Source: Coriobacteriia bacterium
GTDB taxonomy: Bacteria; Actinomycetota; Coriobacteriia; Anaerosomatales; Anaerosomataceae
Assembly: GCA_016938395.1 (NCBI GenBank)
Contig: JAFGUS010000064.1
Span: 1-5,532 of the forward strand
Direction: 5' to 3'
DNA: 5,532 nt
In this document: positions 1-5,312 of the stretch, piece after piece
How positions within the stretch are numbered: the first letter of the stretch is position 1
How the letters are laid out: every line of letters starts with the position of its first letter
Program-made: the position numbers and the translations under genes
Notes under the pieces: generated by a model
The model's input: the letters and a program-made list of their open reading frames with translations, nothing else
What the model was told of the DNA's origin: nothing
The model's database searches: none

Positions 1-204
1 GATTCGGCGAGCCTCGGAGATCTCGCCACGGAAGCGGATGATTGCCGCCATTGCGTCGGGGTCGCGGTTCGCGAGTTCCCAGTCGGCGAGGCGCCAGACC
101 GCTTGGCGTTCCGATTCGGACAGGCCCACCAAGGAGTCACGCTGCCGCGCGACTCGCAGCACGAAGTCCCCCAGCGGAGTCCGAAGCAGCCACGGCTTCG
201 TCAT
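1..204 (-). CDS. Hypothetical protein, N-terminal 68 residues (runs off left edge)
   Basis: On the minus strand, an ATG at 204-202 opens a frame with no stop to the left edge. The protein begins MTKPWLLRTPLGDFVLRV and continues through LSESERQAVWRLADWELANR, then an Ala/Ile/Arg-rich stretch near residues 51-67. It is mostly charged and helix-forming, with no signal peptide or membrane segment in the visible part. Codon choice is strongly G/C at third positions, as expected for a real gene in this genome. No good Shine-Dalgarno sequence precedes the ATG. The frame stays open further upstream (a GTG lies 7 codons before), so the start is not certain, but the protein-like sequence begins at MTKPW. 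I do not recognise a family. It is probably a resident gene flanking the mobile elements, transcribed away from them. The other minus-strand frames here give low-complexity Arg/Ala/Gly strings and look like noise. Confidence 0.6.
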   Translation of the reverse strand, partial: MTKPWLLRTPLGDFVLRVARQRDSLVGLSESERQAVWRLADWELANRDPDAMAAIIRFRGEISEARRI

Positions 205-424
205 CGGGGGCGAAACATACCGCACACGGTGGCGATGCGAAGGTGAATGGTGAGGCCCCTCCGCCGCCTGAGCGCGGCGGCTTCGCTGGCGGCCAAAGCC
301 CCCCGAAGGCCCGGCGCCGCCCCACCGCGCCGGAGAGGTCGCCGCGACGCGCCAACGCGGCGGGGTTTCCAGCGGAGCTGCGGATGTTGCAGCGCGGCTG
401 CCGCGATCAGATCGTAGTTACGGC
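205..424. other. Non-coding spacer between hypothetical gene and group II intron
   Basis: No convincing gene is present: all open frames here give Arg/Pro/Ala-rich shadow translations. It holds a GC-rich hairpin with a 6-bp stem (GCCGCC at 263-268, GGCGGC at 276-281, 7-nt loop) that has no T-run on either side, so it is not a standard Rho-independent terminator. The right part (from about 400) is the 3' exon flank of the intron. A small dyad, CGATC-A-GATCG, lies at about 404-414, just beyond the predicted splice site. The promoter of the left gene should lie here, but I see no clear -35/-10 pair. Confidence 0.5.
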
Positions 425-430
425 GTTGCC

Positions 431-467
431 GGGTGGCCCCGGGTCGTTGCCTTCCCGGGGCTCCCAC
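431..467 (-). ncRNA. Group II intron domain VI (branch-point hairpin)
   Basis: On the minus strand, GGG then GCCCCGGG (463-465 and 461-454) pairs with CCCGGGGC then CCC (443-436 and 433-431). The loop is AAGGCAACGA. On the 3' side the stem is interrupted by C435-A434 opposite A462. A434 is the natural candidate for the bulged branch-point adenosine, 9 nt before the predicted 3' splice site, slightly more than the usual 7-8, so the boundary may be off by one or two bases. The domain starts a few bases after domain V, as expected. Confidence 0.75.
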
Positions 468-468
468 A

Positions 469-501
469 GATCCGGACGTGCGGGACTACCGCATCCGGCT
501 C
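469..501 (-). ncRNA. Group II intron domain V (catalytic core hairpin)
   Basis: The minus strand carries a 33-nt hairpin with the domain V layout. The lower stem is GAGCCGGA (501-494) paired with TCCGGATC (476-469). A 2-nt bulge, C478-G477, follows on the 3' strand. The upper stem is TGCGG (493-489) with CCGCA (483-479), and the apical loop is TAGTC. The catalytic AGC triad is at 500-498. The G of the triad faces A471, whereas a G-U wobble is usual, so the lower stem has one G-A opposition. The maturase stop codon TAG (488-486) forms most of the apical loop, so coding sequence and ribozyme core overlap here. Confidence 0.85.
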
Positions 502-1832
502 GTCAGGACGGGGCTTCGCTGCGTGACGTACTGGTGCACGATGCGCGGCGGCGGGAGCGGGAAGCGCTCGAGCAGCACGAGCAGGTGGTCCCAATCGACG
601 TACCCAGTGTTGGAGCGGCGCGAAAGCCACTTGCGCCAGGCGTGTCGTGTTTCTCGGTGGAAGCGCTCGAGGGCCCGGTAGTTCGACGTGACGCCGAAAT
701 AGCCGTAGTGCCCGCGAAGCTTCCGCGCGAGGGCTTGTTGCTGCGCGCGCAGTGGGTCGTGCCGATGGGCACGGCACCACTGCCGGACACGATGTAGCGC
801 TCTACTGAAGCGGTCCTTCGCCGTTCGCTGCTTCACGAGCCACGCCCCACGGCGGGAAAGCCCCCAGTGGTGCGTGAAGCCGAGGAAGTCGAAGGTCGCG
901 GGCCCGGCCGGGTTGCCCCGGTCCATGCGCCGAAAGTCGACCAGCCTCGTCTTGTCGGGATGCAACGAAAGGCCGTACTTGCCGAATCGCTTCGGCAGCA
1001 CGTCGAGGACCCGACTCGCGTCCCTCTGCCACTCGAAGGCGAGGACCATGTCATCCGCATAGCGGACGAGCTTCGCGCGCCCTTTCAGGCGCGGCAGCAC
1101 GTCTCGGCGGAACCACAGGTCCACGACCTCGTGGAGGTAGATGTTCGCGAGCAAGGGCGAGATAACCCCGCCCTGGGGCGTGCCGGATTCGGGATGCACG
1201 AGGCCCCCCTGCTCCAGCACACCAGCGTTCAGCCATTTTCCGATCACGCGCAGCAGGACACCGTCACGTACCCTGCGGCGGACGATTCCGACCAGGTGTC
1301 CATGGTCGAGGGTGTCGAAGAACTTGCGTACATCGACCTCCAAGACCCAACCTCCACCCACCGGCATCGTAGCATCACGAATCGCCTCTAGCGCTTGATG
1401 TGCCGAGCGACCCGGCCGGAAGCCGAACGAGCAGTCCAGAAAGTCCTGCTCGTAGATGGCCTCCAGCAACATGGCAATCGCACGTTGCAGTACCTTGTCC
1501 TCGAAGGTGGGGATGCCGATGGGACGCATCTGCTTCCCATCGCCCTTCGGGATGTGCACCCGCCGAACGGGTGGCGCCCGGTACCTGCCGGACTTGAAGC
1601 GGTCGAGCAGCGACTGGAGGTTGCCCTCCAGATTGGCCGCATACTCGGCTGCTGTGCGTCCATCGATGCCGGGCGCGCCGTCCTTGCGCGTGCGTCGGTA
1701 CGCCTCGCGCAGCCAGTCGATGTCGATGTGGTGAGCGAGCGTCGTGAACGCCCGTTCGGGATGTCGTCGCGCTGCCTCTGCTATCCGTTGAAGTTTCGTG
1801 AAGACGGTTGGTGAGCTCTGAGTCTCTCCCAT
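486..1832 (-). CDS. ltrA: Group II intron reverse transcriptase/maturase
   Basis: Multifunctional intron-encoded protein of 448 aa. It binds and stabilises the folded intron RNA for splicing and copies it into DNA after reverse splicing. The reverse transcriptase domain shows, in order: DGAPGIDG (51-58), [17 protein letters not shown] (103-119), the [13 protein letters not shown] block (136-148), VDVRKFF with catalytic D167, [16 protein letters not shown] (217-232), YADD (258-261) with two catalytic aspartates, GLSLHPDKT (287-295) and FLGF (316-319). The maturase (X) domain follows at about 335-410, with GHYGYFGV near 374-381. No HNH endonuclase motif follows, so the protein ends after domain X. 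The ATG at 1832 is chosen because an AGGAGG lies 5 nt upstream. The stop codon lies in the intron's domain V loop. All catalytic residues are present with no frameshift, so the protein looks functional. It is transcribed opposite to the recombinase and transposase genes. Confidence 0.95.
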   Translation of the reverse strand: MGETQSSPTVFTKLQRIAEAARRHPERAFTTLAHHIDIDWLREAYRRTRKDGAPGIDGRTAAEYAANLEGNLQSLLDRFKSGRYRAPPVRRVHIPKGDGKQMRPIGIPTFEDKVLQRAIAMLLEAIYEQDFLDCSFGFRPGRSAHQALEAIRDATMPVGGGWVLEVDVRKFFDTLDHGHLVGIVRRRVRDGVLLRVIGKWLNAGVLEQGGLVHPESGTPQGGVISPLLANIYLHEVVDLWFRRDVLPRLKGRAKLVRYADDMVLAFEWQRDASRVLDVLPKRFGKYGLSLHPDKTRLVDFRRMDRGNPAGPATFDFLGFTHHWGLSRRGAWLVKQRTAKDRFSRALHRVRQWCRAHRHDPLRAQQQALARKLRGHYGYFGVTSNYRALERFHRETRHAWRKWLSRRSNTGYVDWDHLLVLLERFPLPPPRIVHQYVTQRSPVLTSRMR

Positions 1833-1837
1833 CGGTC

Positions 1838-1843
1838 CCTCCT
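1838..1843 (-). promoter_or_regulatory. Ribosome binding site of maturase gene
   Basis: Minus-strand AGGAGG, 5 nt before the ATG at 1832. It fixes the start and indicates that the maturase is translated from the unspliced intron RNA. Confidence 0.8.
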
Positions 1844-2353
1844 ACGGTTCCACGTCCCGGTGCCGCTCTTTGCTCGGCTGGGTCCCTTGGGATGGTTCCC
1901 CAGCGTCATTGCTCGTACCGCGGCACTCCGACTTCTCGTGACCCCAGCGTCGCTCGGCTTCTCGCTCCGCTCCGCCGTTCCGGCTGGTGCCGGAGGCCTC
2001 GAGACCTCCCAGGTTCCTGGGCAACCCTTCGTGTGCGTGCGCCGGTCTCAGACCCCGGTGGAGGCGCTCAGGTCAGGACCCCGGGCTGACGCCCTGCGAT
2101 TCGACCTGTGCGCTGTTGCCTTCCGCGTCGTTCACCGCGTCGGCCTCCACAACCTGCGGCTTTCGGAGCTCCATGTCGCCGCCCACACACCCGCTGTCTA
2201 CGCTTCGCAGCCGCCCTCGCGAGCGGTCCACGCAAGACTCGCTTCCGGCTGGCGGTCCTCAACCTTGGCCGGTTGGGAATTTCACCCACGGGTTGCACTG
2301 AAAGTTTCCATCGCTACATGATGTTCCCCTTTCTCCAGGCTTGCCTGGCGCAA
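1844..2353 (-). ncRNA. Group II intron 5' ribozyme region (domains I-III and start of IV)
   Basis: About 510 nt upstream of the maturase gene with no credible coding sequence. On the minus strand it opens TTGCGCC and has a short hairpin CCAGGC/GCCTGG (2335-2348). The stretch GGGTGAAATTCCCAACC follows, then GGCCAAGGTTGAGG, a pattern I associate with domain I of bacterial group II introns. A candidate exon-binding sequence GGTCGAA (2106-2100) could pair at 6 of 7 positions with the last seven bases of the 5' exon, TTCGTCC (2360-2354). I cannot draw the individual domains reliably by eye. The long open frames crossing this part are Arg/Pro/Ser-rich and look spurious. Confidence 0.75.
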
Positions 2354-2543
2354 GGACGAACCCGCTGCGCGGCAGGAGCTGCGTCGAGCTGACGAGGAGC
2401 GGGGCGGCGGCTCCTGATCCGGCGTCGTGAGTGACGGTCGCGAACGCCGCGGGTTTCGAGGGAGATCTCGCCGGGGGTGCCAGGGCGCTGCGGTTCCGTG
2501 ACGCTGGTGGCTTCCCGCGCCCGGCAGTCGGGTGCAGGTCACC
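2354..2543. other. Leader region between intron and recombinase gene
   Basis: Non-coding on both strands as far as I can see. It contains the 5' exon flank of the intron (GTTCGTCC on the minus strand, 2361-2354) and a hairpin-forming dyad AGGAGC (2395-2400) / GCTCCT (2410-2415) with a GC-rich 9-nt loop. The promoter of the recombinase-transposase operon and the left (ter) end of the IS91-like element should lie here or beyond the intron in 205-424. I see no clear -35/-10 pair and no copy of the right-hand palindrome. Confidence 0.45.
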
Positions 2544-2549
2544 AGGAGG
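2544..2549 (+). promoter_or_regulatory. Ribosome binding site of tyrosine recombinase gene
   Basis: A perfect AGGAGG lies 6 nt before the ATG at 2556. It decides the start in favour of MGQLRDKM over the in-frame ATG at 2532, which has no such site. Confidence 0.85.
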
Positions 2550-2555
2550 CCCGTG

Positions 2556-3512
2556 ATGGGACAGCTACGCGACAAGATGGACGAAGACCTGAAGCTGAAG
2601 GGATTGAGCGCGAACACTCGGGAGACGTACCTCTACTGTGCGGCGGCGTTCGTGAGGCACTACGGCAAGCCACCGGGGAAGATGGGCCGGGCGGAGGTGC
2701 GCGACTTCCTGCTTCAGCTGCTCGAGAAGCGGAAGGTGAAGGCATCGACCTACAACGTGTACGCGGCGGCGTTGCGGTTCGTCTACGGCTGCACGCTCGG
2801 GCGACCCGAGGAGGTGGCGTGGGTTGGGCATATGAAGGTAAAGCAGCGCCTGCCCGCGATTCTGAGCGCGGAGGAGATCGAGCGGTTGCTCGCGGAGCTC
2901 CCGTCACTGAGACACGTCGCCATCGTCATGGCGGCCTACGGCGCGGGGCTGCGGGTCAGCGAGGTCTGCAACCTCCGGGTGGAGGACATCGACAGCCAGC
3001 GGATGGTCATCCACGTCCGTCACGGCAAGGGTGACCGCGATCGATACACGATGCTGCCGCGTCGGCTACTGGAGGTGCTGCGCGCGTACTGGAGGGAGGC
3101 GCGACCGGCGGGGGCGGAGCTCTTCCCCGGGGGCAAGCCCGGCACGGTGTTTTCCCGTGCGGCAGTCAACAAGGCTCTGCAACTGGCGACCGAGCGCGCG
3201 CAGATCAAGAAGCGTGTGACCCCGCACTCGCTGCGCCACGCCTTCAGCACCCACCTGTTGGAGGGCGGAACAGACCTGCGGACCCTCCAGGTGCTGCTCG
3301 GCCACGCCTCGATCCGCACGACGGTGCGCTACGCCCAGGTCAGTCCCGTGATGATCCGGCGAACGGAGAGCCCCGCCGACCGGCTGCCGACCGTGCCGGC
3401 CATGGCACGGAAGAACCACGCGGGGACGGCGGTGCGTAAGGCGGCCCCGGCGCGCGCCGCCACCCCGCCAGCGCCGTCGCGCCAGAAGACCCCGCCGCGC
3501 CGCGCCGCCTAG
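2556..3512 (+). CDS. Tyrosine recombinase (phage integrase family, Xer-like) of an IS91-type element
   Basis: Site-specific recombinase of 318 aa that cuts and rejoins DNA through a covalent 3'-phosphotyrosine intermediate. Residues about 1-85 form the SAM-like core-binding domain (LKGLSANTRETYLYCAAAF). Residues about 100-265 form the catalytic domain. Its full active-site set is visible: R133 in GAGLRVSE, K158 in HGKGDRD, H224 and R227 in HSLRHAFSTH, H250 in LLGHASI, and nucleophile Y259 in TTVRYAQV. The size and compact domains resemble XerC/XerD and integron-type enzymes rather than large phage integrases. The last 45 or so residues are a Lys/Arg/Ala/Pro-rich tail lacking in typical Xer proteins, perhaps for non-specific DNA contact. 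The start is set by the AGGAGG site. The stop is 12 bp before the IS91 transposase start, so the two are probably co-transcribed. Such recombinase plus Y2-transposase pairs are known in part of the IS91 family; the recombinase's exact role there is not settled to my knowledge. Confidence 0.93.
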   Translation: MGQLRDKMDEDLKLKGLSANTRETYLYCAAAFVRHYGKPPGKMGRAEVRDFLLQLLEKRKVKASTYNVYAAALRFVYGCTLGRPEEVAWVGHMKVKQRLPAILSAEEIERLLAELPSLRHVAIVMAAYGAGLRVSEVCNLRVEDIDSQRMVIHVRHGKGDRDRYTMLPRRLLEVLRAYWREARPAGAELFPGGKPGTVFSRAAVNKALQLATERAQIKKRVTPHSLRHAFSTHLLEGGTDLRTLQVLLGHASIRTTVRYAQVSPVMIRRTESPADRLPTVPAMARKNHAGTAVRKAAPARAATPPAPSRQKTPPRRAA

Positions 3513-3524
3513 CGGCGATCGGCG

Positions 3525-4760
3525 ATGAACGCGCAGCAGACCTGCGCCGACTCGCACGGGTCGGCGCAGGGAGCGCGGGCGCGCCTGGAGCTCGCGGACA
3601 TCGTGCGCGAGTACCGGGCAGCATATGCCCGACGGTACCCCGTCACTCCCACCGAGAGCGCGGTGCTCGACGCGATCGAGCGGTGCCGCACCGCCGCCCT
3701 CGGTGGGCACGTGGACGTCTGTCTCGCGTGCGGCCACCAGCGTCCGTCCTACAACTCGTGCCATAACCGCCACTGCCCGAAGTGCCCCGCGGTGGCGCAG
3801 GCCAAGTGGATCGCGGGGCGGCTCGAACGGGTGTTGCCGACCCACTACTTCCACGTGGTCTTCACCCTGCCAGCCGAGCTGCGGGGACTGGCCTTTTCCC
3901 ACCCCGATCAGGTCTACGCCCTGCTGTTCCGCTGCGCATCGGACACGCTGCTCGAGCTGGGGCGCGACGAGCAGCGTCTCGGCGGCGAGCTCGGGCTCAC
4001 CCTGGTGCTCCACACCTGGGCCCGCGATCTGTCCTACCACCCCCACGTGCACGCCATCGTCACCGGCGGCGCGCTCACCGGTGACGACCGGTGGCGGCCG
4101 GCCCCCCCGGAGTACCTCTTCCCGGTCGCGGTCATGGCTCGGCTCTTCCGCGGCAAGATGCTGGCAGAGCTGCGTCGGGTACAGCGTCGCGGCGAGCTAC
4201 GGGTGTCTGACGAGCCCAGCTTCCACGCGCTGGTCGCCCAGCTCTACCGCAAGAATTGGATCGTGTACTGCAAGCGCCCCTTCGGCGGTCCCGAGCAGGT
4301 GGTCCGCTACCTGGGGCAATACACGCATCGGGTCGGCATCGCGAACCAGCGCCTCGTCGCGATGGACGAGCGCGGCGTGACCTTCCGCACCAAGAACGGC
4401 CAGTGCGTCACCCTCGATGGCGTCACCTTCCTTCGGCGCTGGCTCTGCCATGTTCTGCCGCCGCGCTTCGTCAAGATCCGCCACTTTGGCCTGATGTCCG
4501 CCGCGCACGCCAGGACGCGCCTCGAGGTTGCACGAACTCGGCTCGCTCCCGCCCCGAGTCCACCGGACCCGACCGCGCTTCCCACGCCTCCCGGGGCCGC
4601 GCCGCCCGCAATCGCGCCGCCAACGCTGCGTTGGCGCGAGGTCATCGTGGTGCTCACCGGCATCGACCTCGGGGCCTGCCCACGCTGCGGCAACCGAGCG
4701 CTCGAGCGTTCGCCGCTCCCGCGCGCTCCACCCTGCACCCAGGTGCGAGAGGCGGCATGA
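3525..4760 (+). CDS. IS91-family transposase (HUH/Y2 rolling-circle type)
   Basis: Single-strand-specific HUH endonuclease of 411 aa, thought to drive rolling-circle-like transposition from one end (ori) to the other (ter). The N-terminal zinc-binding domain spans about 25-95, with C66, C69, C79, H80, H83, C84 and C87 (CLACGH then SCHNRHCPKC). The Y2 transposase domain follows: HVVFTLPAELR (110-120), then HPHVHAIVTGG (172-182), whose H174-V-H176 is the metal-binding HUH motif. The tyrosine motif is VRYLGQYTHRVGIAN, with Y262 and Y266 in the YxxxY spacing of Y2 enzymes. A Pro/Ala-rich linker (about 341-366) leads to a C-terminal CPRCG knuckle (385-389). All key residues are present, there is no frameshift, and the length is normal for the family. 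No strong Shine-Dalgarno precedes the ATG. With only 12 bp after the recombinase stop, translation is probably coupled to that gene. Confidence 0.95.
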   Translation: MNAQQTCADSHGSAQGARARLELADIVREYRAAYARRYPVTPTESAVLDAIERCRTAALGGHVDVCLACGHQRPSYNSCHNRHCPKCPAVAQAKWIAGRLERVLPTHYFHVVFTLPAELRGLAFSHPDQVYALLFRCASDTLLELGRDEQRLGGELGLTLVLHTWARDLSYHPHVHAIVTGGALTGDDRWRPAPPEYLFPVAVMARLFRGKMLAELRRVQRRGELRVSDEPSFHALVAQLYRKNWIVYCKRPFGGPEQVVRYLGQYTHRVGIANQRLVAMDERGVTFRTKNGQCVTLDGVTFLRRWLCHVLPPRFVKIRHFGLMSAAHARTRLEVARTRLAPAPSPPDPTALPTPPGAAPPAIAPPTLRWREVIVVLTGIDLGACPRCGNRALERSPLPRAPPCTQVREAA

Positions 4761-5160
4761 CCGCTCGCACCGGAAGTCATGGGACAGCTATCTCACCCGC
4801 CAACACGCGCGGCCATGCCGGGGTCCATGCTACGCGGTCGTGGCCCGGCTGGCAGCGGCTTGCCGCTTCGCTGCACTGCCCCGCCGAGACAAAAGCCAGG
4901 TCACCAAGCGCCGTGCCGAGGCCCCCACGGGCGCCGCCTGCCCCACCGGAACCCGCCATGCGAGCCGGTCACCAGTCCGGCGATCGGCCAACTTCCGCAT
5001 AGCCACCGGTGACGACATCGCGGCTGCCGCGCACCGGCTCCGCCCAACCCGACGATTGCGGAACTGCGCCGACCACCGGATGGCTCGCGGTCACTCCAGG
5101 CGGCTGTCGAGTGGGGCGCACTCCCGCAATCGCCCTACTTCTTATGTCTAGCGAGGGGCA
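4761..5160. other. Non-coding stretch downstream of IS91-like transposase
   Basis: About 400 bp without a convincing gene. The plus-strand frame crossing it starts inside the transposase and gives Arg/Ser/Ala-rich sequence. The minus-strand frames contain no recognisable domain. No tRNA-like or T-run terminator structure is evident. It probably belongs to the element's 3' non-coding region, which in IS91-type elements carries the replication-origin end. Confidence 0.45.
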
Positions 5161-5229
5161 GGCGCGGGGCTTGCTTACCGCTCCCTGACGCTCGCCTTCG
5201 TCACCCTCGCCAACAGCAAGCCCCGTGCC
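5161..5229. repeat. Long interrupted inverted repeat
   Basis: Left arm CGGGGCTTGCT (5165-5175) and right arm AGCAAGCCCCG (5215-5225) are perfect 11-bp complements separated by 39 bp. Pairing continues outward through one G-T pair (5164/5226) to 5161/5229. Alternatively, GGGGCA (5155-5160) pairs with TGCCCC (5226-5231) if the 4 bases GGCG (5161-5164) bulge out, giving a 17-bp stem. No T-run follows on either strand. It sits 7 bp before the 34-bp palindrome, so the two would form adjacent hairpins or cruciforms in single-stranded or supercoiled DNA. I read it as part of the ori end of the IS91-like element; a convergent terminator is the alternative. Confidence 0.8.
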
Positions 5230-5236
5230 CCGCAGG

Positions 5237-5270
5237 GCGGATCGCATAACCCCGGGGTTATGCGATCCGC
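5237..5270. repeat. Perfect 34-bp palindrome with dif-like inner arms (candidate recombination site)
   Basis: Two 13-bp arms, GCGGATCGCATAA (5237-5249) and TTATGCGATCCGC (5258-5270), flank an 8-bp self-complementary centre CCCCGGGG (5250-5257). All 17 base pairs match. The inner arm halves CGCATAA and TTATG equal those around the central region of E. coli dif, the XerC/XerD site, but here both halves are the same arm inverted and the centre is 8 bp instead of 6 (the plasmid cer site also has 8). It lies about 480 bp after the transposase gene and 42 bp past the stop codon of the convergent minus-strand gene. Possible roles are a site for the neighbouring tyrosine recombinase, an origin-end hairpin for the HUH transposase, or a terminator. 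No T-run follows on either strand, which weakens the last. Confidence 0.85.
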
Positions 5271-5312
5271 TGCCCCGAGCGACTCCGGCGGGCTGGCGCA
5301 GCGACCTCGCCG

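Larger units (their letters stand above)
425..2353 (-). mobile_element. Group II intron with maturase ORF (retroelement, about 1.93 kb)
   Basis: A self-splicing retroelement that moves by reverse splicing into DNA followed by target-primed reverse transcription. Support comes from three parts in the right order on the minus strand: a 5' segment with features of domain I (TTGCGCC start, hairpin CCAGGC/GCCTGG, then GGGTGAAATTCCCAACC), the reverse transcriptase/maturase ORF, and a domain V hairpin followed by a domain VI hairpin. The 3' end is set at about 425, after CCCGGCAAC (an AY-type end 9 nt past the candidate branch adenosine at 434). The 5' end is set at about 2353, where TTGCG stands in place of the usual GTGYG. 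Both ends are uncertain by several bases. The intron lies in non-coding DNA, antiparallel to the recombinase/transposase operon. It looks intact: ORF, domain V and domain VI are all present. The lack of an HNH endonuclease puts it among bacterial lineages that use nicked or single-stranded targets; I did not assign a subclass. Confidence 0.85.
2556..5270 (+). mobile_element. IS91-like element with accessory tyrosine recombinase (ends provisional)
   Basis: The recombinase and Y2 transposase genes form a two-gene operon followed by about 550 bp of non-coding DNA with strong dyads, as expected at the ori end of a rolling-circle element. IS91-family elements lack classic terminal inverted repeats and do not duplicate their target, so the ends cannot be read directly. 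I set the left limit at the first gene and the right limit at the end of the 34-bp palindrome as minimum bounds. The true left end may lie in 2354-2555, or, if the intron inserted into the element, in 205-424. No GTTC or CTTG next to the palindrome gives a clear right boundary. Confidence 0.6.

Noticed and set aside
263..281. GC-rich hairpin as a Rho-independent terminator
   Set aside because: No T-run follows the 6-bp stem on either strand, and such stems are common at this GC content.
42..797. Plus-strand open frame of 251 codons
   Set aside because: The translation is Arg/Pro/Ala-rich without domain features and lies antisense to the left gene, the intron 3' end and the maturase. High GC creates long shadow frames.
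867..1391. Plus-strand open frame of 174 codons
   Set aside because: Antisense to the reverse transcriptase core, including the YADD region; explained by codon bias on the other strand.
2532..2555. Earlier in-frame ATG for the tyrosine recombinase
   Set aside because: No ribosome binding site precedes it, while AGGAGG lies 6 nt before the ATG at 2556, and the extra residues MQVTRRPV do not extend a domain.
3066..4052. Minus-strand open frame of 328 codons opposite the recombinase and transposase
   Set aside because: It is antisense to two genes with complete catalytic motifs; no recognisable domain, and its composition is typical of a mirrored GC-rich coding frame.
4779..4790. 12-bp direct repeat ATGGGACAGCTA, identical to the recombinase start at 2556-2567
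   Set aside because: About one 12-bp match is expected by chance in a window this size and the match does not extend, so it is not evidence for an attachment site or duplication.
5005..5017. 13-bp match CACCGGTGACGAC also found inside the transposase gene near 4077-4089
   Set aside because: Short, GC-rich and not extended; compatible with chance.
4528..5151. Plus-strand frame of 207 codons as a third gene of the element
   Set aside because: It begins inside the transposase in another frame and continues as Arg/Ser/Ala-rich sequence with no domain; no ribosome binding site.
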